Assembly: GCA_009869945.1 (NCBI GenBank)
Contig: WIXG01000153.1
Location: 110,127-174,126 of the forward strand
Source: Mesaphorura yosii
Taxonomy: Eukaryota > Arthropoda > Collembola > Poduromorpha > Tullbergiidae
DNA length: 64,000 bases
Direction: 5' to 3'
The notes under the pieces are model-generated. The model had not been told where the DNA came from. It saw only the letters and a list, made by a program, of their open reading frames with translations, and did not search any database. Numbering within the stretch: the first letter of the stretch is position 1; each line of letters begins with the position of its first letter. Both the position numbers and the translations under genes were made by a program. Shown here one piece after another: positions 13,223-52,672 of the stretch.

Positions 13223-16200
13223 ATGGCTGGTAAGCGTGTGCCGGCGAGACCCACCCAATCGGTGTATGCGTCTAAAATTAGAATCGGTAATTTCAGATGA
13301 TGCTGACGCTGAAGGAGCTGGTTCACTTGCCCGAACTAGAAGTCGGCGAAGCTATACGTCCAGAAACAATCGAGAGTCTGCGCTAGAAAAATACAAGGCG
13401 GCGAGAGGTGGGCAGCTCAAAAATAAATTCGAGGTTTGCTAAGGAAAATCCCGATCTCATATACATTAGGCCAACATTTCATTATGAATACTTTGAATTG
13501 AAAGGTGGAAGAGATGCAAAATGTCTATGATGTTGTGGATGAAAAAGTGTACTCGAGACGCGTTCAAGATAGGCAGAAGGATGATTGGATTGTGGACGAC
13601 GGTGAGTAATGTCTACGGTGCGAACTACTGTTTTTACAAAGCAATCGAACTCAATTTTGTCACAAATAGGTACTGGCGAGTATTACGAGGACGGGCGCGA
13701 GATTTTCGATGATGACTTGATAGATGATGACGATGTGGAAACCGGTAGATCTCGCAAGAAAATAAAATCCAAGAAAGATAAGGAGATAGAGAGACAAGTG
13801 AAAGATCAATACAAGGCTGGTTTCCAGGACTTGAGGAGCATGTTCAGTTCCATGCCAGTAAAGAGAAAAGTGGCGGACGCTAATGGGGCATCAACTTCAA
13901 AAGTGACAGAGGATGACCTGCTTGGCAGCCTTTTAAAAGAACTACACGAAGTGAAGAAGCCCAAGCCTACCTCAAATGGGGCTTCAGCGGCCGGACCACC
14001 CAGTGTTATGCATGAAATCAAAAATCCAACGGTTTCTGGCGCCGGGGTGAGGTTTGCGAGACAAGAGGGGCCTGAAATCAAGAAATCGAAGTTCACTTCA
14101 CTTGGAGCTGGCCTGGCTGGCCAAGTGAAGCCAATGATCCACTTACTATCAACCAAGTTTAAGAAACCAAAACTGGAACCAGCTGCAGAAGAGGATTTTA
14201 GCATGCACAATGATGACCAAGACGCAGGACTGGTAGGGATGGATGAAAGCGATGATTTCAGGAGTTTCTCACCCGAACCTCTGGAAGTGAGTGCAGTTAT
14301 TGAACTCAAAAATGGAAGTAATGATGGAGGAAGCGTGCACAAAAGCGACGGTGGTAGAAAAGGAAAATCTAACGCAGATATGAATAATCACGATTCAAGT
14401 CTTGCTTCGGTATCGACGCCGGTAGAAGCCCGGAATGAAGAACGGAAGCCGAAATTACCAAAATATAATTTTGAGGAGACTGCTGGTGATATTATTGGAA
14501 TGGATGAAGACATTGATGACGTAATGAGTGCATTGATGATGGATGATAATGACAGTTCAGACAAGGTTGGTTGTTTGCATTCTGTAGGCGTAGATTGGTT
14601 AATGGCTAATCGCACGTGTGAATGAAAACAAAAATTATTTTACAGAAACTGAATTTCTTCTTGTTGGATATTCACGAAGAACCAAGAAATCCGGGGTGTC
14701 TTTATTTATTTGGGAAAGTGCAAGAATCTGCCGGCCACTACGCAAGCTGCTGCGTCATAGTCAAGAATTTAATGAGATGTGTATACTTACTACCGAAGGA
14801 AAATGTAAGTCACAATAAATCTTTCAGAATGTCCTGTGTCCCACTATTTTAAAATTGTGTTTAAATTGTTCGTCTTGTCTCTGTAGGACTCACCGCAAGA
14901 CGAATCTAACTGCGACGCTATTTTGGAAGAATTCGATGACGTCATTTCGCCGAAGTTCCACATAGGCTCTTTCAAAGCTCGACCAGTTCAGAAAAAATAC
15001 TGCTTTGATGTTCCCAATGTCCCAAAAGCATCTGCGTATTTGGAAGTTCGTTATGCCGTAAGTCCCTAATTAAATCCCTACTTTTTGTGTCATTGTATAT
15101 CACAGTCGTTTAAACTTTAAAGGCATCACAACAGTCGCTGCCTGCCGACCTCAAGGGAGAGTCTTTCTCTAAGGTATTTGGGACATCGATAACACTGATA
15201 GAAACATTTCTGCTAGAAATGAAATTGAAGGGACCTTCGTGGCTCCAAATATCCAGCCCTTGCGAAGTTGAAAACGCGCAGCATCAATCTTGGTGCAAAT
15301 TTGAGGTTTGTGAATTTAACCAAATTCTTTTTGGACTTCTGTCTGACCTTATTATGGTTTTGTAGTTCTCCAGCGACGTTAAGGGTGTCAAATTGCATCC
15401 TGATGGCGCGAACATATCTGTTCCGCCTGTGGTTCTTGTGTCCTTGAATGTTCTTTCTGTGAATAATGCTTCCACCAAAAAGGACGACATTGTGTTCATC
15501 GGAGTAGCAGTCAATCGAAAATTCCACTTACAGTCGGCACCAACAACCAATAGCAAATATCATGAATCATATTGTTGTAAGTGATGAGGCTTGTCTAAGT
15601 GCTGGCAGCCATTATGCTTTCAACTTTCAAGACATTTAATTTTGTATTTTTAGTGATTAACAAGCCTACTGGCGAAGTTTGGCCCTTAGACGTGGATAAG
15701 GTTACAAATAAACGAGTGACCAAAATGGAATCCGAACGGGCTCTACTCGGATGCTTCCTGGCAAAGTTACAGCAAATAGACGCGGATGTCCTTCTTGGTC
15801 ACGATGTCAACTTTGAACTCCTACTGATGCATCTTTTGGAGTATAAAGTGCCCCACTGGTCTCGGATTGGCAGGTTGAAGAGATCATCAAATATTACTAC
15901 AAAGGTGAGCTTTGAGCTTGAGATTTTATCGAAGGGAAGACGGTAACTGATACACTAATCATTTACACCTTGTTTCTATTTCAGGGTAATAAAACCGTAG
16001 ATTTTCGTGGAGCCTTAGCAGGGCGGCTTCTATGTGACATCAAGATTTCTGCAATGGAGCTGATTCGTGCGAGGTCATACGATTTGCCGAGCCTTGCTAC
16101 TCAGGTTCTTGGAAAAAAGGAAGACGAAGTCGGCAACTTCACTGGACCGGAAATGCGGCAGTTGTTTGATTCGTCTCAAGGCCTGAGATGTTTCACTAAT

Positions 16201-19001
16201 TGGGGAATGAATCATTGTGTCTTAAATATGCAACTGGTAAACGAACTGCAGGTCATGCCCTTGGCGCTTCAAATTACAACAATTGCAGGTTCGTAGAGAG
16301 AATACTGACGGAAAATTCCATTCTGATGTTATGCTAACACTGCATTTGATGTGTTGTTGTAGGCAATACGCTTTCCAGAACGCTGTTGGGAGGACGCTCT
16401 GAACGAAACGAATTCCTTTTGCTGCATGCATTTTATGCGAAGGGCTACATTGTCCCTGACAAGAGAGAAAAGCAACCCTGGAAAAAAGGCGCAAACATTA
16501 AGAAAGAGGAAGAAATTGAAGTAGAGGGAGAAGAGGGTGAGGAGGTGAAAGCCAGCGATGCTGACAAGAAAGGAGCTTCATACATCGGTGGACTGGTTTT
16601 GGCTCCGAAGAAAGGATTCTACGATAACTACATTGTGCTCATGGACTTCAATTCGCTCTACCCGTCAATTATTCAGGAGTATAACATATGCTTCACAACG
16701 AGACTGAATCTGGAGGGTGCTGAAACAGACGAAAACCGCGGAATTCTTCCGGAAGAGATTCGCAAACTGGTTGAAAGCAGAAAGCAGGTCAAGAACTTAA
16801 TGAAAGGTGACAACGTTTCGCAGGATTTAATGCGGCAGTATGACATTCGACAAAAGGCCCTCAAATTGACTGCAAACTCAATGTATGGATGCTTAGGCTT
16901 CAGAAATTCTAGATTCTTCGCCAAGGAACTTGCTGCATTAATCACAGGTATGACGCATTTATGGTTGCAGAAATTGGTTGATTCTAGAGACACCCAATGC
17001 CGAAATGCAATGTGTTTAAATTTAGGAAAGGGTCGGGAAATTCTGTTGAAAACTAAGGACGCTGTTGAGAAGATGGGATTTGAAGTAATTTATGGAGATA
17101 CAGACTCGATTATGATAAACTCAAATACGCAAGACATTCAAAAGGTGTACCAAATTGGAAACAAGATCAAGGCTGAAATAAACAAAATGTACAAATTGCT
17201 GGAGCTGGAAATTGACGGAATTTTCAAATTCTTGCTTCTGCTGAAAAAGAAAAAGTATGCCGCTTTGATCTACAATGTGAAGCCGAAAGGAGGTAGTACA
17301 AGCTAAAATCATGCATGCATGTGGAAAAAATATTGCAAAGTCTATCTTTTTTGCAGAGATTGACACTGTCCTGGAGCTGAAAGGTTTGGACATGGTCCGG
17401 CGTGACTGGGCGCCTGTTGCTGGAAATACGGCCAGGTAAAGCAATTGGTCATTAGGACTTCTTTCTCAGAAGTGAAACTTTTAGCCACTTATCTCTTGAA
17501 TATTTGGTTTCGCAGGCTCATCTTGAACGAGATTATGTCTGAACAGTCTCTAGACGATAAAGTATTCAAAATCTGCAAAATATTGAACGAAGTCTCTGTA
17601 AAGCTGAAGGAGGACAACATCGCCTTGAAAGAATTGCTGATTACGAAACAACTGACGAAGAATCCTACTGAGTACAAGTCTGCACAAGGTTTGCATCATG
17701 TGCAAGTTGCTCTGAAGATGAACCAGAAGGGAAATCTTGCCAAGAAATTTCGGAATGGCGATACTGTGTCTTACTTATTCTGCACTGATGGAAATCCGCA
17801 TCACTTATCTGAACTCTCGCAGTCCGCCAGTGACTCAAGCTCAAAGACGGAGGAAAACACTCCTCCGTTGAAACCAGATCCGGGTTACTATCTGGCTCAG
17901 CAAATACATCCCGTTGTGTCCAGAATTTGCGACCCTATTCCTGGTCTTGACCCTGCTCGAATTGCCGAAGCACTAGGTGAAAACTTTAAAACTTCATGTT
18001 TGATGAACTCCTAAATTCAAATCTTGAGGCTTAATTGTTTGGTTGAAACTGCTGCTAGGGATGGACGCGTCCTCCTATAAAAAGCGACGATATTATGAGG
18101 AAAACGATGAAGATAAATCCCTGGGAGAACAAACTGAAGCCGAGAAGTACAGAAATTGTGAAAAGTTTTCATTTCCTTGCTCCAACGTGGATTGCTCAGC
18201 CGAAATTGTATTTGAAGATTTTTTAAAGGACTCGGTTAGTCTAATATATAAGTTCGTATTATCAAGAGCAACGGAACGATTTTTGCAATATCAACGAACT
18301 TCTATTCGTAGACTCTGGATGCATCTTCGAACTTCTTGAAGTGTCCAACTTGTAAAGAATCTCAACCAAAATGTTACATGAGCAATAAGCTGGTCATGTT
18401 TATGCGCAAATTTGTTGCGAAGTACTACAAGGTAAGGAGAACTAAACTGTATAGATAAGCATGGCATGTTAATTGAAACTCCAGCTTGATTTCCTTCCTG
18501 TCTTCCAGAATGTTTATATTTGCGAGGATCCAAGTTGTGATAACACCGAAAGAGCTGTTCCATTCAAATTGTACAGAGGATACCCTCTCTGCGCGTGTGG
18601 TCGAGGATACATGTTTAAGGAATACAGCGATGCGGAATTGTACAAACAGCTGTGCTACTTGCAATACACCTTCGATCTAGAGAAACAAAAGGACAGTGCG
18701 TCAGAGATCAAGAAAGGTAAATAAGTTTCCGACTTGACTTCCCAGCAATAATGTTTGTGACTTTGACACACTATTGCTTCTCTTTCCATTTGCAGCTGAG
18801 ATTTCGGTAATAATGACAGTGAAAGAATACAAAGAAACAATGAGTTTGCTCAAGAACGAAGTGACCAAGTTGTTGCTGCAGTCGGGCTACTCCGAAATCA
18901 AATTGTCAACTTTATTCCAAGACTTGTATCCCCAGCAAAATAAGAGACAACCGAAAAAGGTTGAAGCTCCAGTTGCAGCAAAAAGCGAGCCGCTAGAATA
19001 G
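13223..19001 (+). CDS. POLA1: DNA polymerase alpha catalytic subunit
   Basis: 18 exons: 13223-13229, 13297-13433, 13505-13601, 13670-14565, 14646-14804, 14887-15057, 15123-15305, 15366-15576, 15654-15904, 15985-16288, 16363-16947, 17026-17292, 17357-17435, 17516-17976, 18059-18234, 18312-18431, 18509-18716, 18796-19001 (4518 nt, 1505 aa; human 1462). The enzyme extends primase RNA primers at replication forks. N-terminal hallmarks are DDWIVDDG and [10 protein letters not shown]. Family B polymerase motifs are intact: [14 protein letters not shown] from about residue 900, [13 protein letters not shown], and YGDTDSI at about 1023. The C-terminus has two four-Cys zinc-binding sites that bind the B subunit. 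The first exon is only 7 nt (ATGGCTG); it was chosen because it joins in frame to a start resembling the family. AATAAA at 19081-19086 is the likely poly(A) signal. Confidence 0.97.
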
Positions 19002-19293
19002 TTGACCCATGTGCACGTCTGCTCGTATTGTATATATTCTTTTCTACTTGTATGCAGAATTTCGTTGGCATTTTGGATTTAATAAATCGGTTCCTAATCA
19101 TAAGGATTGAGAAGCAAGTTGCCGTGATTATCAATACACCATGCACTGAGCTTGGAAGTTTTAACTTGATTTTCATCAACTCTTTTACCCGCATTCAGCC
19201 CTCCATGACTGACAATCAACGACAGAATCTGTGTCCTCAGCCTCCATTGAGACGCTGTGAATTACTTCGAGGTTTTTGTAAAGTAGTTGTAAA
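19002..19293. other. POLA1 3' untranslated region and spacer
   Basis: Short gap containing the AATAAA at 19081-19086 that probably ends the POLA1 transcript. Nothing else was recognised. Confidence 0.5.
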
Positions 19294-19684
19294 ATGGCCT
19301 CGCCTAAGCCGCTAATTAAGGCGGGCAAGCCTGCTGCTTCTGCGGATAAACTTAAGACAAATGTAGCTAAGCCCAAGCCCAAGACTCGTCAAAGTGAAAG
19401 GAAAGGGCAAGAAGAAAGGCAGGAAGGGAAAGAAGAAGAAAAAGAAGCGGACTAAGCGATGCCCTATCAAGCGGAGAAAGAAATGTGCTTATCACTCTCC
19501 TATCGCCAATTTAAGCGTGGATGGGAACCGTCTTAAAGTATTTTGCTTCATTTCAGCCATCAAGTGAAAATGTACTGATCTTTTCACGGCGACGCCATTG
19601 CTCAACCTGTATTACACGGCTCATAGCGTCGCAGACGCCCTCAGGGTCCAGAAAATGGCTCCGAAGGGCAAAAAGAAGGGCTGA
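19294..19684 (+). pseudogene. Degenerate copy of the small basic protein gene
   Basis: This is a relic of the intact gene at 20096-20596. It starts with ATG at 19294 (MASPKPLIKAGKPAAS) and runs 53 codons to TAA at 19453. The region homologous to the intact copy (KKRTKRCPIKRRKK) is in another frame, so one frameshift separates them. The position of the intron is conserved (acceptor ending at 19556), but the donor there is poor. The second exon begins with the matching CC-ATC-AAG and then hits TGA at 19565-19567, where the intact copy has AGG. Beyond it, the frame still reads CTDLFTATPLLNLYYTAHSV, matching the intact copy. AATAAA is at 19766-19771. A short 53-aa product or a sequence error cannot be excluded. 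Confidence 0.6.
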
Positions 19685-20095
19685 TATCAGTGAGACTTGG
19701 CTGATACAAAAGTAGACAATTTTGTACAAAATCATGTCACAAAAGTAAGACTGTAAAAGAGAGGCAATAAACTAGGGAATGCCATTGAATGTAAAAGTTA
19801 TTTGTCTACTCACGTCACCGCCGCAGGTAGAACCAGTCCAGCCTCGCGGCGCAAGAAATGACGATTCTTTCTATGTAATTTTGAAACTCCTTGTAAGTGG
19901 ATTATGGAGGTCATGCCCACGTTTCCATATTGACTTTGTAGTGGTCAATGTGTCCTGGTACAATACGTATCGATTCTGATTTCTTAACCAAGCTAAGCTT
20001 GAGAATGACGATTTCAAAGACCCTTCAAGCTTCTGAAGCCCACACTGATTTGATAATAAGTCAAGGAGCAACGTTTTTGTAATTTTACGACTCGC
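19685..20095. other. Spacer between the two basic protein copies
   Basis: 411 bp with a poly(A) signal at 19766-19771 for the first copy. No gene was recognised; it should contain the promoter of the intact copy. Confidence 0.45.
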
Positions 20096-20596
20096 ATGGC
20101 CCCGAAGAAGCCGACCGTCAAAGCGAATGCCAGAAAACCCGTCGCTACTGCCAATGATACCAAACCAGATGGTGCCGTGGTGAGGGCGAGGCCGCAGGAG
20201 AATGTAGTTGTCAAGAAGTCCAAGCCCGGTGCCAATACCAAGAATGTTGCTCGTGGTGAAAAGCGGAAAGAAGCACGTGGAAAAGGGAAGGAAAAGAACA
20301 AACGAAAGAAGCGGGAGAAGAAGAGGCGTTGTCCCATCAGGAGAAGGAAAAAGCGTGAGTTTTTTAAATTGGGACCTTGCATTGCCAGAAATACCAATGA
20401 CATAAGATTGGTTTGGTCGTTTGCAGCCATTAAGAGGAGATGCACGGACGTCTTTACGATGAGAGTGCTGATCAACCGCTACTACACTGCCCATTCCGTT
20501 TCAGACGCACTCAAAACTAAGAAGAAACGGGGCAAAGGGAAAGGATCCGGCGGCGGTGGTGGAGGCGGAGGGAAAGGCTTGAATTTGAACGCATAA
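20096..20596 (+). CDS. Small highly basic Lys/Arg-rich protein
   Basis: Two exons, 20096-20354 and 20427-20596 (142 aa). The N-terminal half is Ala/Lys/Pro-rich (MAPKKPTVKANARKP), followed by a dense Lys/Arg run (KEKNKRKKREKKRR), a conserved block CPIRRRKKPIKRRCTDVFT and RYYTAHSVSDALK, and a Lys/Gly tail with eight consecutive Gly. The composition suggests a nucleic-acid-binding or sperm chromatin protein, but I recognise no domain. The 72-bp intron (20355-20426) has a good GTGAGT donor, is a multiple of three and has no in-frame stop, so retaining it would give a 166-aa form. Conservation with the neighbouring broken copy supports splicing. AATAAA is at 20683-20688. Confidence 0.7.
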   Translation: MAPKKPTVKANARKPVATANDTKPDGAVVRARPQENVVVKKSKPGANTKNVARGEKRKEARGKGKEKNKRKKREKKRRCPIRRRKKREFFKLGPCIARNTNDIRLVWSFAAIKRRCTDVFTMRVLINRYYTAHSVSDALKTKKKRGKGKGSGGGGGGGGKGLNLNA

Positions 20597-22586
20597 TACT
20601 CAGGATTCTCCATGCGAGGGTCACCACCGCGAGAAAGCGCTCGAAAGAGGATTGTCAACCCACCAAAAACGTAGGTGGCGTAAATAAATCCATGAAACCT
20701 GCAATACTTTCGGAGAAGCGTCGACTCATTGTTTTGATCCATGGTTCGTTTTTATTTATTTAATCGCTTCCAAAACCCATCTCAAAACTTACGTTCATTA
20801 CCATTATAGTAATTTCTACGACAGAAGTACATGATTAACTAGTTAGTGTATTTTAATAATAAATAGTCAGTATTTCGTGTCAGCTTCGTTTCGAAATTGA
20901 TGTGAGGTTTAATTTGTGTCGGGGAAAACGTTTTGACGTTGACTATTTTCTGACAGAACTGTGATTATAGAATTCTAAGTTTAATCAGAATTTCGATAAT
21001 TTTGATTAATTTGCAATAATAAAAACACGCCAAAATACTTCTCTGTACAACAACGAAAAACATATTTAGGCTAACTAGTTCACGTACATGACTAATGAGA
21101 TAGTAGATTGGAGAATAGTAGTTTAAAGTATTCGTTAGCTTCATACAGTCAAACAGTCACCGCTTCATGTCATTTGGATTTGAGACGTTCCGTGCTTCAC
21201 TTTCGAATCAAAGAACACACTTGGCACTGGATTGCAATAAAATCAAACGTTGAGTCGTCAAAAAGGTAAACAAATGTGTAGAAAAAAGACGTTGCTCGAA
21301 ATGGAAGGAAAGAACAAAATTTTCTTAAAATAGGATTATGATGGCTGCAAGACTAGAAAAGTATTCGTTCTCACAAAGTTGTGATTATTTGGTTCGTCAG
21401 CTGAAACTTGTTTAACTCGTTAGCAGCGAAATATGAAGGCCTGTCTACCGCCATACCTGAGAATTGAATTCAAAGCTGCAAAAGTTTCGTTTGGAAGTGT
21501 TTGAAGTTAATTATCACACTAATTAAAAAATCAGCGTATGTTCACACAAGTATGTGTGAGCTGCACTAAAAGAAAGGAAAAAGTAGACAACGTCTTTCCT
21601 TCTTTGCACTTTGCCCGCATTCGAAATTCCACACTAACTAGTCGTGAAACAAAAAACAGTTCGAACAATAATTAGTCCACACTCACCTAATACGCCGAAT
21701 GAGTTTAGAAAAGTTATGTAATTCTGTTTAGGTACTCTAGTTTCTTGTTTCGCTTACCCTTTAGAATATTACAAGATTTAAAATTGTTATGAATAGTTTA
21801 ATAACATTAAAATGTTGCAATTCAGCACTGCACTAGCATTGTCAACTAAAAGTTCCTGCGATTAGTACCATTTAAGAAGATGAGTTAATTATAGTACACT
21901 GACTTGAGCATGACTTGTTCTTGTAAGAATAATAAATAATGCTAAACTAATTTGTGTTGGGGTCTCTTCGTAGGTTATTCGAGTGGGTAAAGTATTGCAC
22001 ATTCATTTCACTGATTTAAACTGGGAAAGCATTTTCGTGGTGTCTCTAAGAGTTCAAAGCCGCCCGTTCACAGTCCATCAGTACAGTTGCGTACATGTCA
22101 TGGCGGATTGTGAGAAGCCCTCTTTGCTCAGTCCAGCTCTTGCGGTTTTGGTCTCTTAACGCCTTATTATCATGAGCCGGAGACTTATTAAGTTGTTGAC
22201 TATTTTGTGACAGTGTCAATGGATAAAGCTCTACTTATGAGTTGAAGACGATGTAGTAAATATAAAGAGAATGAGCAGATAAAAATAAGTTTGAAAAACA
22301 TAAACTTTAGAAGCAATCTTGGATGGTGGAAAACATGTTTTGTGGAAGGTTGTGGTTAGTGTCATGGTTTTCATTATGAGCTATGTGGAAAAGAGAATGC
22401 TGTTTCATTCAGTAGAACGATGACGTTGGTCAATAAACCCAAGATACTAGTAAACCTAACACACAGGTTAACGGTAACAATTCAACGGTTAATCAATTTT
22501 ATGAGTAATTGAACACTGAAATTCAATATACAACCGAACGGGAAGAAGTTGGAAAGAAGTACTGAACAATTAATTACTTCCATACG
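20597..22586. other. AT-rich intergenic region, no gene recognised
   Basis: About 2 kb of AT-rich sequence between the basic protein gene and the zinc-finger-like gene downstream of CASK. No open frame or repeat with supporting evidence was seen. Confidence 0.5.
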
Positions 22587-23185
22587 TTAAGCTTGTTGGA
22601 AAAGCTGATCTATCTTAGGTTGCTTGCTTGTGGTTGGCTTCGACTCTGCATCATCTTCCTCTTCCGTCTCTTGAACATTAAACCAAGTCGGAATTTTAGG
22701 CTCTCGATTCATGTGAAGGCATAGATAATACTTCAGTTGTCCCTGTTATGAGTAAGGTTGCAGCCGGGAATGCAGAACAGAGGATGATTGCATTTTGCAG
22801 CCGAAAAACATTCTAGTGGCATAGAATGAGTTCGAGCTGCGATTTCCTCAATTCTCCAATTAATCATTTCAAGTCTGATCTTCCACTTCTTGTACCTGTC
22901 ATGATATTGCACATTCAAGTTATAGTTGATTGGATTACATTCCCATCTCAAGTCTTATGACTAACTTAATATTTGATTTACTTACGAAGGATTCTGCCGG
23001 CATTTTTCATTCAGCTCCTCCTTTAGTTCTGGGAAATGTCTTCTAATGTGCCTAACCACGGAGTGCTGATGTTTAACAACAGCTTCACATTTTACACCGT
23101 TCGTGATCACTTGACAATGAAACAAACCAGTCCCTACATCATGTGTGTAGTATTGCCTAAGATTTCCGCCTTTACACCCGGACAT
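22587..23185 (-). CDS. Zinc-finger-like nested-family gene A, probably frameshifted
   Basis: Exon 1 is 23185-22986 and exon 2 starts at 22895 after a 90-bp intron (donor TTC/GTAAGT, acceptor ACAG). As it stands the frame ends at TGA 22733-22735 (120 aa). The N-terminal unit reads GTGLFHCQVITNGVKCEAVV followed by KHQHSVVRHIRRHF, giving Cys-x8-Cys-x7-His-x4-His, an unusual zinc-finger-like spacing. The C-terminal unit reads AKCNHPLFCIPGCNLTHN. The related gene at 50585-51780 continues past that point, and here the matching continuation (YYLCLHMNREPKIPTWF, ending at TAA 22587) sits in the next frame, so one base appears lost in a G-run near 22740. It lies just downstream of CASK on the same strand. 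Function unknown. Confidence 0.55.
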
Positions 23186-23365
23186 TTTCTCCAATTTGTA
23201 GTTAATTGTTAGTAAATACTAAAATTTTTGCCCTGACTTCAATGAAGGTTGAGACTGAAACGGGTTAAGAAGAAAAGAAACTCAGAATGGAGAATAGAAT
23301 GCAGTCAAATGAACGAAGTTCAAATTTCTCTCTTCTGTGTAAACGTAAACTTGTTTGCCGTGTGT

Positions 23366-23371
23366 TTTATT
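23366..23371 (-). terminator. Candidate CASK poly(A) signal
   Basis: On the minus strand AATAAA lies only one base beyond the CASK stop codon (23373-23375). Either the 3' untranslated region is very short or a distal signal, beyond zinc-finger-like gene A, is used. Confidence 0.35.
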
Positions 23372-23372
23372 A

Positions 23373-52672
<29,300 letters not shown>

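Noticed and set aside
13806-14342. 178-codon minus-strand frame
   Set aside because: Antisense shadow of POLA1 exon 4.
20482-20742. 86-codon minus-strand frame opposite the basic protein gene, with a hydrophobic stretch and a Pro run
   Set aside because: The Pro run is the antisense of the poly-Gly tail of the plus-strand gene, whose frame is supported by its paralogue; nothing supports the minus frame.
22896-22985. Shorter 39-bp intron in gene A (acceptor at TTGAG)
   Set aside because: Other introns in the window are at least about 60 bp; the 90-bp alternative with an ACAG acceptor keeps the same frame and fits better.
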